A stretch of DNA of 9,824 nucleotides. Source: Minisyncoccota bacterium (GTDB lineage Bacteria > Patescibacteriota > Minisyncoccia > SW-4-49-11). The position numbers and the translations under genes are program-made. This document shows positions 1 through 6,000 of this stretch, piece after piece (the stretch's first letter is position 1; every line of letters starts with the position of its first letter). Below the pieces are notes generated by a model. That model had not been told where the DNA came from. It worked only from the letters and a program-made list of their open reading frames with translations, and ran no database searches. The stretch covers positions 1-9,824 of the forward strand of contig JAHEOE010000059.1 in assembly GCA_018609785.1 (NCBI GenBank), given 5' to 3'.

Positions 1-41
1 GGCTTCTCTTTAAGAAAGACTAAATTCTATATTCTAATCAC

Positions 42-69
42 TTGCTACCTGCTACTCGCTACGTGCTAC
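42..69. repeat. Heptamer tandem repeat, four units
   Basis: Four adjacent 7-base units read TTGCTAC, CTGCTAC, TCGCTAC and GTGCTAC. The last five bases follow GCTAC and the first two vary. An identical array occurs in copy B at 904-931. On the minus strand the units begin GTAGC. Function unknown; similar heptamer arrays (STRRs) are known in cyanobacteria, but I infer no relationship. Confidence 0.8.
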
Positions 70-86
70 TTTCTATCCGTTCACAG

Positions 87-103
87 TCGGGAAGGCCAGA
101 CTC
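87..103 (-). repeat. Partial copy of tRNA-Pro 3' end, att-like
   Basis: On the minus strand this matches the 3' part of the T arm, the acceptor strand CTTCCCG and the discriminator A of the two tRNA-Pro genes, with one or two changes. The match continues into the flank as CTGTGAA, which is also found after tRNA-Pro(UGG). A tRNA with a second copy of its 3' end about 190 bases downstream is the usual footprint of site-specific integration, but no integrase is visible. Confidence 0.6.
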
Positions 104-210
104 TCATCCTTCGAATGATAAGAAACCCTCGGTTTCTTACGAGGCGTTCGCCTCTATCTTCCCACACGGAAAAACAACGTGTTTTTCCGACCCTTTTCCT
201 CGAGTCCGGC
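95..210 (-). ncRNA. Candidate structured RNA, multi-hairpin element, copy A
   Basis: Read on the minus strand, a 9-bp closing stem (202-210 with 95-103, one G-U pair) encloses four hairpins. They are 167-189 (10 bp, 3-base loop), 141-154 (5 bp), 119-139 (9 bp, 3-base loop) and 104-118 (6 bp, one G-U pair). The last three and the closing stem are almost directly abutted, giving a compact multibranch fold. The element lies 3' of tRNA-Pro(CGG) in the same direction and could be made by readthrough, since no separate promoter was recognised. Differences from copy B fall in loops or linkers, or keep pairing through G-U on this strand only. A mobile DNA hairpin element is the main alternative. No known RNA family was recognised. 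Confidence 0.5.
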
Positions 211-274
211 AATATGCATCCGTAACAATGTTTTACTCTCTTTAATATTTTCTCTCTGAGATATCTATTCACCG

Positions 275-347
275 TCGGGAAGGCCGGACTCGAACCGACA
301 ACCTCGCGCACCCGAAGCGCGCGCGCTAGCCATTGCGCCACTTCCCG
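275..347 (-). tRNA. tRNA-Pro (anticodon CGG)
   Basis: This decodes the proline codon CCG. All arms pair: 7-bp acceptor CGGGAAG/CTTCCCG, 4-bp D stem GCGC/GCGC, 5-bp anticodon stem CGCGC/GCGCG with loop TTCGGGT, 5-base variable region, and T arm with loop TTCGAGT (one G-U in the stem). C1-G72, discriminator A73 and G35-G36 are the expected proline identity features. The length is 73 bases and no CCA is encoded (the next bases are CGG), so CCA must be added by tRNA nucleotidyltransferase. It is about 88% identical to the tRNA at 1136-1208; differences are mainly in the anticodon arm, where the stem changes are compensatory. Confidence 0.97.
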
Positions 348-357
348 TATAACCTCT

Positions 358-386
358 ATTATGCCACGTATAGAGCCAAAAATCAA
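358..386 (-). promoter_or_regulatory. Promoter of tRNA-Pro(CGG)
   Basis: On the minus strand the sequence reads TTGATT (381-386), a 17-base spacer, then CATAAT (358-363). This leaves about 10 bases from the -10 box to the tRNA 5' end, right for a short-leader tRNA transcript. It lies in the short gap after acyP, so the tRNA can be transcribed on its own. Confidence 0.65.
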
Positions 387-396
387 TCTCACCCAA

Positions 397-669
397 TCAC
401 CGAACCTCAAATGTGGAAAACCCGCACCAGTCGCCTTCCTTTACATCCACATTATCCACACGGGCGAGTTCGGAGCCGTCCCAACACCAAGAAACCAACG
501 CATCAAGCTTATCGGGAAAGCCTTCCGCTTCGATATACACCGAGCCGTCCGATTGATTTTGCACGTACCCTGCGATACCCAATTCTTGAGCTTTTTGCAA
601 AGTTGACTTCCGATAAAACACCCCCTGCACTCGCCCGGTCACGTGGATATTGTAATGCGCTTGTTCCAT
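397..669 (-). CDS. acyP: Acylphosphatase
   Basis: A 90-residue protein, the usual length for this small cytoplasmic enzyme, which hydrolyses the carboxyl-phosphate bond of acyl phosphates such as acetyl phosphate. Both family signatures are present. The first is residues 10-20 (VTGRVQGVFYR), with R20 as the phosphate-binding arginine. The second is residues 34-50, beginning GYVQN, with N38 as the water-orienting asparagine. The start at 669 sits six residues before the first strand of the fold, as expected. The leader has only a weak AGAG ahead of ATG. The gene stands alone between the two tRNA-Pro units, in the same direction. It is conserved and intact, so it is not a casualty of the duplication around it. 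Confidence 0.95.
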   Translation of the reverse strand: MEQAHYNIHVTGRVQGVFYRKSTLQKAQELGIAGYVQNQSDGSVYIEAEGFPDKLDALVSWCWDGSELARVDNVDVKEGDWCGFSTFEVR

Positions 670-702
670 ATCTCTGTGTTAGTTTTTCTCGCGTATTTCA
701 AA

Positions 703-708
703 AGTATA
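703..708 (-). promoter_or_regulatory. Possible -10 box for acyP
   Basis: On the minus strand TATACT lies about 34 bases upstream of the acyP start. No convincing -35 box is found at the expected distance, so the call is weak. Confidence 0.3.
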
Positions 709-753
709 AGTGACCGGAATGACTTTTTTGCTTCAACAGCAATAACATCCGAA

Positions 754-876
754 ATACGACATACGAGCTACGATTTCCCCTCTTCAACCGTATATCCACG
801 GTATATCAACCGTATCCGCAACTGTATATCCAGATATTCCTGTCTTCCGGCTTCTCACTTCTGGCTTCTCTTTTAG
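754..876. repeat. Cluster of degenerate short tandem repeats
   Basis: Three tandem arrays follow one another in the gap right of acyP. At 754-774 are three heptamers (ATACGAC, ATACGAG, CTACGAT). At 789-833 are four units of 11 or 12 bases, of the type CGTATATCCAC. At 849-876 are two 14-base units beginning GGCTTCTC, the second of which is the start of duplication unit B. No coding potential is evident. The arrays look like slippage-prone intergenic sequence rather than regulatory sites, but their role is unknown. Confidence 0.6.
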
Positions 877-903
877 AAAAACTAAATTCTATATTCTAAT
901 CAC

Positions 904-931
904 TTGCTACCTGCTACTCGCTACGTGCTAC
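904..931. repeat. Heptamer tandem repeat in copy B
   Basis: Four 7-base units identical to those at 42-69, each ending GCTAC. The lack of any change in a slippage-prone array suggests that the unit duplication is recent or has been homogenised. Confidence 0.8.
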
Positions 932-956
932 TTTCTATCCGTTCACAGTCGGGAAG

Positions 957-1073
957 GCCGAACTCTCATCCTTCGGATGATAAGAAACCCTCGGTTTCTT
1001 ACGAGGCCGTTCGCCTCTATCTTCCAACACGGAAAAACAGCGTGTTTTTCCGACCCTTTTCCTCGAGTCCGGC
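957..1073 (-). ncRNA. Candidate structured RNA, multi-hairpin element, copy B
   Basis: Same fold as 95-210. The closing stem pairs 1065-1073 with 957-965. The hairpins are 1030-1052 (10 bp), 1003-1017 (5 bp), 981-1001 (9 bp) and 966-980 (6 bp, all Watson-Crick here). Relative to copy A, the closing stem has its G-U pair moved one position, the last hairpin has U-A/C-G style pairs without a wobble, and the other changes are in loops or linkers. It lies 3' of tRNA-Pro(UGG) in the same orientation. Transcription is inferred, not seen. Confidence 0.5.
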
Positions 1074-1135
1074 AATATACACCCGTAATAATATCCACCT
1101 CTTTTATAATTACACTCTGATACACATCTTCACAG

Positions 1136-1208
1136 TCGGGAAGGCCGGACTCGAACCGGCAACCCCCTGCACCCAAAGCAGGTGCGCTCGCCATTGCGCC
1201 ACTTCCCG
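1136..1208 (-). tRNA. tRNA-Pro (anticodon UGG)
   Basis: This decodes CCA and probably other proline codons by wobble. Acceptor CGGGAAG/CTTCCCG, D stem GCGC/GCGC, anticodon stem CCTGC/GCAGG with loop TTTGGGT, variable region GGGTT, T stem GCCGG/CCGGC with loop TTCGAGT, and A73 all fit. It is 73 bases long with no encoded CCA. C1-G72 with G35-G36 supports proline identity. As the UGG isoacceptor is normally the essential one, this is probably the parental copy and the CGG gene the derived one (inference). Confidence 0.97.
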
Positions 1209-1220
1209 AATTCTTTCACG

Positions 1221-1249
1221 AATATAGCAGGAATCTGCTCCATCGTCAA
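1221..1249 (-). promoter_or_regulatory. Promoter of tRNA-Pro(UGG)
   Basis: On the minus strand TTGACG (1244-1249), a 17-base spacer and TATATT (1221-1226) give a near-consensus promoter, with transcription expected to start about six bases before the tRNA. The two outer bases of the -35 box (1248-1249) also belong to the terminator stem of the preceding gene. Confidence 0.75.
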
Positions 1250-1288
1250 TTAAACAGGGTCAAGACCGATTCTTGACCCTGTTTAATT
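1248..1288 (-). terminator. Hairpin terminator after the Ser/Thr-rich protein gene
   Basis: A perfect 18-bp stem (1248-1265 with 1271-1288) and a 5-base loop, GC-rich in the middle and ending TTTAATT in the transcript. It begins 18 bases past the stop codon of the minus-strand gene at 1307-2068. The A/T ends make it nearly symmetrical, so it could work in either direction, though no plus-strand gene needs it. Confidence 0.8.
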
Positions 1289-1306
1289 TCGTAGTGGTAA
1301 ATACCG

Positions 1307-2068
1307 TTATTGAAGGGTATTTTCGTTAGTCCCGGTAGTTCCATTCTGCTGTCCTTCTTGGGTAGTACCATTGGAAGGAGAGCTCGTGTCATTCTGCGGC
1401 TCCAACGTTTCTCCGGTGGTAGCTCCTTCTTCCGAGGTATTTCCTCCGTTCTCCGTTGCATCGGTTTGTTCGGACGTAGATTGCTGAGGGGAGGCGACCG
1501 TGGCAACCAAAGCAGCTCGCGGACTATCAGCTCCCAAGAGATTGGTATCCGTGTAGAGGCCCACGTTCATACCGGGTTGAATATCCTCAACCGTCAATGT
1601 TTCCGTCTCATACGGCGCTTCCGGAAGAGAAATCCGTGTGGACGTCTCTTGCGACTCCGTCCTCGAAGAGGTTCTTTGACTCTCAGTTTGCGAACGTTCC
1701 GTTTGCGTGTCGGATTCATTCACTGTATTGTCAGTACTATCCATCCAACGAACAAACATTGTATCTTCGTCAATGCTTACCGTCCGTTCCACACTTCCCT
1801 GAGGGGAAATAGTGAGTTTTCCTTCTGCTATATTCACGTTAGTAACCTCACCACTGGTATATCGAAGATTAAGAGATCCTTTTTCTTCTACAAACCCACG
1901 CTCACTCGTAGAAAGCAACGTCGCCAAGCGATTCTGGATGGCAACTTTTTGCAAAATCGCTCCCACTAACACCGCCAATAGCGCAAAAACCACAATCGCT
2001 GATGTTTTACCGGCCACAGCCGTTAAACGATGCACTTCTTCTTCGGACATTTTTTGTTTATGTTTCAT
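1307..2068 (-). CDS. Membrane-anchored Ser/Thr-rich protein, function unknown
   Basis: A 253-residue protein with a short charged N-terminus, one hydrophobic segment at about 23-40 and the rest predicted outside the cell. A beta-rich part (about 66-110 and 155-195) has the pattern seen in DUF5666-type small barrels: SGEVTNVN then TLTVEDIQPGMNVGLYTD. This family link is tentative. Residues 112-145 and 196-253 are low-complexity, rich in Ser, Thr, Glu, Gln, Asn and Gly, with a repeated TESQ motif, and look like flexible linkers. No catalytic motif is seen. The start at 2068 gives a normal cytoplasmic N-terminus; AAGGTAG lies too far upstream (about 15 bases) to be a standard ribosome site. The gene has its own promoter and terminator, so it is a single-gene unit, divergent from gpmI. 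Confidence 0.85.
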   Translation of the reverse strand: MKHKQKMSEEEVHRLTAVAGKTSAIVVFALLAVLVGAILQKVAIQNRLATLLSTSERGFVEEKGSLNLRYTSGEVTNVNIAEGKLTISPQGSVERTVSIDEDTMFVRWMDSTDNTVNESDTQTERSQTESQRTSSRTESQETSTRISLPEAPYETETLTVEDIQPGMNVGLYTDTNLLGADSPRAALVATVASPQQSTSEQTDATENGGNTSEEGATTGETLEPQNDTSSPSNGTTQEGQQNGTTGTNENTLQ

Positions 2069-2098
2069 ACGAACATTGTCTACCTTTTATCTTACTGT

Positions 2099-2128
2099 AC
2101 TGTATCTTCCTTGTTGACGATTTGTCAA
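2099..2128 (-). promoter_or_regulatory. Promoter of the Ser/Thr-rich protein gene
   Basis: On the minus strand a consensus TTGACA (2123-2128), an 18-base spacer and TACAGT (2099-2104). The leader would be about 25 bases. The -35 box overlaps that of the divergent gpmI promoter. Confidence 0.6.
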
Positions 2129-2150
2129 ATGGGGACGAGTCTTTTATTAT
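2122..2150 (+). promoter_or_regulatory. Promoter of gpmI
   Basis: TTGTCA (2122-2127), a 17-base spacer and TATTAT (2145-2150) on the plus strand, each one base from consensus. The start of transcription would be near 2157, leaving a leader of about 20 bases. The -35 box shares five bases with that of the divergent promoter. Confidence 0.65.
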
Positions 2151-2177
2151 GGAGAAAAGACAAAGTAATGTTTTTCT

Positions 2178-3755
2178 ATGCAACGGCCGGTGGTATTACT
2201 TGTCCTCGATGGTGTGGGCTATACACAAAATTATGAAGGAAACGCGTTTGCGCAAAGCTCTACGCCGACATTGGACACCCTTAAAGGACATTATCCATAC
2301 ACTCTTTTACAGGCTTCTGCCATGAGCGTTGGGCTCCCCTGGGGGACACCGGGTAACTCCGAAGTCGGTCATCTTTGTATGGGAGCCGGTCGTATTATTT
2401 ACCAAAATTTACCGCGTATTTCCGTCAGCATTCAAAACGGATCTTTTTTCTCCAATAACGCTTTTTGTAATGCCATAAAACACGTTAACGATCACAAATC
2501 CAAACTCCATATTATGGGCCTCGTGGGACCGGGAAACGTACACAGTAATTTTGACCATCTGAAAGCGCTTATAGAACTTGCGAAACAAGAAAATGTTTCC
2601 GAAGTTTATATACACGCGTTTACCGACGGACGAGACTCCGGAGTAAATGAAGGCAAAACCATGCTTGAACGCCTGAATGAGTTCATGCAAGAACAAGGAG
2701 TCGGTAAAGTTGCCACAATTATGGGGCGCTTTTATGCCATGGACCGTGATAAAAATTGGGATCGTACCAAAGAAGCGTTTGACTGTATGACACACGGAAA
2801 GGGGAACACCGGTGAAGATGCAATAAGCGCGCTTCAAGCATATTACGACGAAAACACAACCGATGAATATATCCCTCCCACGGTTATTAACGAAGACGGA
2901 CTGGTGGACAAAGATGATGCCATTCTCTTCTTTAACTTCCGTGAAGACCGAGCGCGTCAGATTACCAAATCATTTGCTCTTCCCTCTCTGGCCGAATTTG
3001 ATCGCGATCTTCCCGAAAATCTCTACGTAACCACTATGGTCCAATATGAAGATCAACTCCCCGTTGATATCGCTTTTCCGCCTCGAGACGTAAATAAGAC
3101 CCTTCCCGAAGTGTTAAGTCAAGAAGGGAAAACACAACTCCACACGTCAGAAACCGAAAAATACGCGCACATCACATACTTTTTCAATGGCGGGAAAGAA
3201 AAATCTTGGGAAAATGAGGAGCGATCTTTAATTCCTTCGTCCGGTGCTAAAAACTATAACGAAACCCCTGAGATGAAAGCGGCCGAAATCGCGCAAAAGG
3301 TTCAGCAAGGGATAAAAAGCGGGTCCTACGATTTTATTCTGGCTAATTTCGCCAATCCGGATATGGTTGGACATACGGGAGATTTTGAAGCCGCGAAAGA
3401 GGCAATGGAATACGTTGACAGTCAAATAAAAGGGATTGTAGATGTTGTTTCGGAATTTAACGGTATTCTCTTGATCACTTCAGACCATGGTAATTGTGAA
3501 GAAATGAAAGATATGAAAAGCGGTAAATCCACAACCAACCATACAACCAATCCCGTTCCCGTCTATATTGTCGGTGAGGAATTTGAAATCAAAGATAAAG
3601 AAGCTCATAAAAACTATCAACTCACTGCGCGCGCCAAAGGTATCCTCGGTGATGTTGCCCCTACCATTCTGGATATATTCGGAATTGAAACGCCCGAAGA
3701 AATGACCGGCTATTCTCTCCTCAAAACACTGGATCTTCCCAGACCCAAAATGTAG
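2178..3755 (+). CDS. gpmI: 2,3-bisphosphoglycerate-independent phosphoglycerate mutase
   Basis: A cytoplasmic glycolysis enzyme interconverting 3- and 2-phosphoglycerate through a phosphoserine intermediate, using two Mn or similar ions. It has 525 residues, slightly longer than usual. Metal ligand D11 is in LVLDGVG. The catalytic serine S61 is in GNSEVGH; the residue before the glycine, usually Met, is Pro here. The phosphotransferase-inserted domain shows IHAFTDGRDS, MGRFYAMDRD and FFNFREDRARQ. The C-terminal metal site shows SDHGN at 435-439 (D436, H437) and the downstream TNHTTNPVPV. All key residues are present, so it should be active. ATG at 2178 gives the right N-terminus; ATGs at 2149 and 2168 are out of frame. 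No Shine-Dalgarno sequence is evident in the short leader. It is transcribed alone and converges with the gene row on the right. Confidence 0.97.
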   Translation: MQRPVVLLVLDGVGYTQNYEGNAFAQSSTPTLDTLKGHYPYTLLQASAMSVGLPWGTPGNSEVGHLCMGAGRIIYQNLPRISVSIQNGSFFSNNAFCNAIKHVNDHKSKLHIMGLVGPGNVHSNFDHLKALIELAKQENVSEVYIHAFTDGRDSGVNEGKTMLERLNEFMQEQGVGKVATIMGRFYAMDRDKNWDRTKEAFDCMTHGKGNTGEDAISALQAYYDENTTDEYIPPTVINEDGLVDKDDAILFFNFREDRARQITKSFALPSLAEFDRDLPENLYVTTMVQYEDQLPVDIAFPPRDVNKTLPEVLSQEGKTQLHTSETEKYAHITYFFNGGKEKSWENEERSLIPSSGAKNYNETPEMKAAEIAQKVQQGIKSGSYDFILANFANPDMVGHTGDFEAAKEAMEYVDSQIKGIVDVVSEFNGILLITSDHGNCEEMKDMKSGKSTTNHTTNPVPVYIVGEEFEIKDKEAHKNYQLTARAKGILGDVAPTILDIFGIETPEEMTGYSLLKTLDLPRPKM

Positions 3756-3945
3756 ATGTGTTTCTTACGTGACCGTGGCAGATCAATCCTCCTTTCCCTT
3801 CGGGCTTTTCCTCACTTTAAATCGAAATTTGAACGGGCACGTAAAAACCTAGCGGTTTCCTATTTCCTTGGAACTGCCGTGTCGACGTATATTACGGTTG
3901 TGTTCTCTTCTTCTTAAATATCACATACTCGTCCAAACATCTTTT
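3756..3945. other. Convergent intergenic stretch with possible weak RNA structure
   Basis: No gene is seen. On the plus strand 3774-3781 can pair with 3874-3881 (8 bp including two G-U pairs) and ACGT pairs further out, enclosing small hairpins such as AAACC-TAGC-GGTTT at 3846-3859. On the minus strand the latter reads AAACC-GCTA-GGTTTTT, a weak terminator shape for the gene row at the right. No strong terminator for gpmI was recognised. Confidence 0.3.
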
Positions 3946-3947
3946 TA

Positions 3948-4113
3948 GAAGCCATCTCAAAAATAAACTTTTGGTTCCTCTATTTTACGCATATGAAGGC
4001 GATAGAGCGTATGAACGAATTTTGGGTATGGTAGGTCGTAGGCGTTAAATGCCAGTGAATACGTCTCTGTCGCCTTCATAGACTTTCACCTAGAATAATT
4101 TTGAGATGGGTTC
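3948..4113. mobile_element. MITE-like element with terminal inverted repeats and TA duplication
   Basis: The ends GAAGCCATCTCAAAA (3948-3962) and, inverted, GAACCCATCTCAAAA (4099-4113) match at 14 of 15 positions and are flanked by TA on both sides (3946-3947, 4114-4115). Inside, 3992-4012 pairs with 4059-4080 in a stem of 21 bp with one bulged T and one G-U. There is no open reading frame for a transposase, so it would depend on one encoded elsewhere. TA targets are typical of IS630/Tc1-type and some IS5-group elements; the family is not decided. It sits in the convergent gap and supplies the final G of the TAG stop of the neighbouring gene. Confidence 0.7.
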
Positions 4114-5981
4114 TAATTGGCCAAAGGAACGGTTAACTCATCCAGAACACCATTCAACTGTTTTCCGGTAAACGCGTCCGTTCCCTGATACGAAGTCTTT
4201 CGAAGCAACTGCACTTCACCTTCTTCCGTCTGTAATTGACTCGGGGTTACTTCCACCTGGAAGAACACTCTTCTGGTCGGCTTCAAAAAACCGACCTGAG
4301 GAGGAACTTCTTCCATCGTCCATGTAACAGTACGAGATCCTTCTTGAAAGGTTAGTTCACTATTCTCATCCACTTCTGTCTGACCGGTCCATTCCACTTC
4401 CGGCGGCAATGATGATTCAAATTTCACATCCGAAACAGAATTGGTCAAATTCTTCATTTCCCACACAATCGTATAGGTTGTGCGTTCGTTGATCTCCGGC
4501 GGATTGGGACCGCTGTTCACAATGGAAGCTTCTCCTGTATTATACTGTTGTTCTACGGAAGCAAAGACTTTGGTATGAAGTTTTACCTCTGAACTATTAC
4601 TTTCCACAATTTTATTCAGTCCCAGGTCAACAGGTACCTCTTCACTTTCAAATTCCGCTTTGCTCTCCACTGTAAATTCTTTGTCTCGAGGAGACTCCAC
4701 CGGAAGTCGATCTTTTACATCAATGGAATATGATACACTTCCACCTTCTCCGGGTTTTATGACACGTAAAGCGGGGACTCCCGCCGCCGTCCACGTCACC
4801 GTATTAGTAGCGGCATCAAAAGAAGCTCCGGACGCGCTCAAAGACGAAATATCATACATCCTTCCCGTAAATCTCGCCCGCAACCGTCCGTTTCGAATAG
4901 GAGCGTCCGTCGTATTTTCAAACGTAATCGTGTACGTTAACGATGCTCCGGCCGAGACCGCTTCCACATTACTTTTCACGTTATGAGACAACTTAACATA
5001 ACTCTCGGTTATTTTTGTCGTCTGTTTCATATCGGCATAAGATAGAAACTCGCTTCCCTCGGACTGTCCGACGCGAGCTCGCAAAACCGCGCTCGTATCC
5101 ACATCTCCGCTCACGCGTCCGCGAATACGCACTTCAAACACTTCTCCTTCGCCGATTGTCGGAACCTGAAACCGCGTATGGTCTTCATTTTGAGAAGAAA
5201 TACTGGAAGAGACAAACACAAACCGATCCGGATATTCCACGGCAAGACGAACATCGTCAAACTCTCGTTCGCCGCGATTATTGACCGTAATACCATATTC
5301 CACCATGCCTCCGCTCGTTACCGTTCGGGGAGCGTTAACATTTAAGACCAACGGACTCTCCACTACGGAAACGGCACGCTCGGTCTCAGACGTATAGCTT
5401 GTTTCTTCAGAAGAAGGTCTGTAATTCAATTTACCCCGAATAAACTGCAAACTCTCAGGAGGAGCCACAAATCTGCCGGAAACAGAAAATTCGAATGTTT
5501 CATCCGCCTGAAGATCGGGGAGCTGAAATCCGTCAAGAGAGGTTCGAGTTTGTCCGGCTATATTGATTTCTCTGTCTTGGAATGCTTCCGCAAATTCAAG
5601 GGAAACTTGGGCGTTAGTTAACGTCACCTGAGTATTATTGGTATACGTTACCGTATAGGTATAACGTTCCCCCGCGGAAACTTCCGATTCTCCCTCAATA
5701 GTCAAATTTACATCTTCGGTCCGGAAGCGCTGTTCAGCCAAATAAATCGCGCCGCGAACGCCTAAAGCCAAAATCATAACTCCCAAAAGGCCTCCCACTC
5801 CAATTAACAGAGACCGTTTATGACGTTTCAAAAACGGAGGTTTGCCGCCGGAAAATCCTTCTTTTTTTTGACTATTCTTTATATTCTTACGCGGCGTATA
5901 CGAAGTCTCATTGGAACGTTCAAATGATTCCGCGCCTCCTTTTTGTTGCATTTTCTTTTTGATGTTTTGTAAAAACGACAT
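4113..5981 (-). CDS. Single-pass surface protein with repeated DUF11-like beta domains
   Basis: A 622-residue protein. Residues 1-56 are basic and polar (cytoplasmic), 57-79 form one hydrophobic segment, and the rest should be outside the cell. The exterior shows about four repeats of an immunoglobulin-like beta-sandwich of the DUF11 or CARDB kind. Each carries a motif of the type YTYTVTYTNNT, YGITVNNRGE, YTITFENTT or YTIVWEMKNLT followed by a strand on adjoining polar residues. Repeats start near residues 90, 205, 330 and 470. Such domains build stalks or bind other surface components; the partner is unknown. There is no sorting signal or second membrane segment. The gene is last in a row after recO, 19 bases downstream, with no Shine-Dalgarno sequence. 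Its stop codon TAG lies at the border of a mobile element. Confidence 0.85.
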   Translation of the reverse strand: MSFLQNIKKKMQQKGGAESFERSNETSYTPRKNIKNSQKKEGFSGGKPPFLKRHKRSLLIGVGGLLGVMILALGVRGAIYLAEQRFRTEDVNLTIEGESEVSAGERYTYTVTYTNNTQVTLTNAQVSLEFAEAFQDREINIAGQTRTSLDGFQLPDLQADETFEFSVSGRFVAPPESLQFIRGKLNYRPSSEETSYTSETERAVSVVESPLVLNVNAPRTVTSGGMVEYGITVNNRGEREFDDVRLAVEYPDRFVFVSSSISSQNEDHTRFQVPTIGEGEVFEVRIRGRVSGDVDTSAVLRARVGQSEGSEFLSYADMKQTTKITESYVKLSHNVKSNVEAVSAGASLTYTITFENTTDAPIRNGRLRARFTGRMYDISSLSASGASFDAATNTVTWTAAGVPALRVIKPGEGGSVSYSIDVKDRLPVESPRDKEFTVESKAEFESEEVPVDLGLNKIVESNSSEVKLHTKVFASVEQQYNTGEASIVNSGPNPPEINERTTYTIVWEMKNLTNSVSDVKFESSLPPEVEWTGQTEVDENSELTFQEGSRTVTWTMEEVPPQVGFLKPTRRVFFQVEVTPSQLQTEEGEVQLLRKTSYQGTDAFTGKQLNGVLDELTVPLAN

Positions 5982-6000
5982 AAAGATCTAAAGATGTAAC

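Larger units (their letters stand above)
1..347 (-). repeat. tRNA-Pro duplication unit, copy A
   Basis: This block of tRNA-Pro(CGG) plus its 3' flank is repeated at 863-1208. From 1 to about 228 the copies differ by roughly ten substitutions and one inserted base (about 95% identity by eye). From 229 to 274 the similarity is looser, and it is high again in the tRNA. Similarity stops at the tRNA 5' end, so the promoters are not part of the duplicated unit. The left edge is the window edge, so the unit may extend further. It contains heptamer repeats (42-69), a tRNA 3'-end remnant (about 81-103) and a multi-hairpin element (95-210). Confidence 0.9.
863..1208 (-). repeat. tRNA-Pro duplication unit, copy B
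   Basis: Second copy of the unit at 1-347, offset by about 862 bases, carrying tRNA-Pro(UGG) at its right end. It contains the heptamer array (904-931), the tRNA 3'-end remnant (about 943-965) and the multi-hairpin element (957-1073). One extra C near 1008 lies in a hairpin loop. Because both units carry the hairpin element, the element arrived before the duplication. Confidence 0.9.

Noticed and set aside
95..210. Integron attC site or CRISPR-like repeat
   Set aside because: No attC core-site pairs or integrase, and no spacer-separated direct repeats; the hairpins differ from one another.
81..410. Open frame of 109 codons on the minus strand
   Set aside because: It translates through the tRNA-Pro and the hairpin element; the apparent protein is a tRNA artefact.
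1310..1969. 219-codon plus-strand open frame opposite the Ser/Thr-rich protein gene
   Set aside because: Arg- and Ser-rich antisense shadow of a gene with a promoter, membrane segment and terminator.
3756..3945. tmRNA, SRP RNA or RNase P RNA in the convergent gap
   Set aside because: None of the conserved core motifs of these RNAs is present on either strand.
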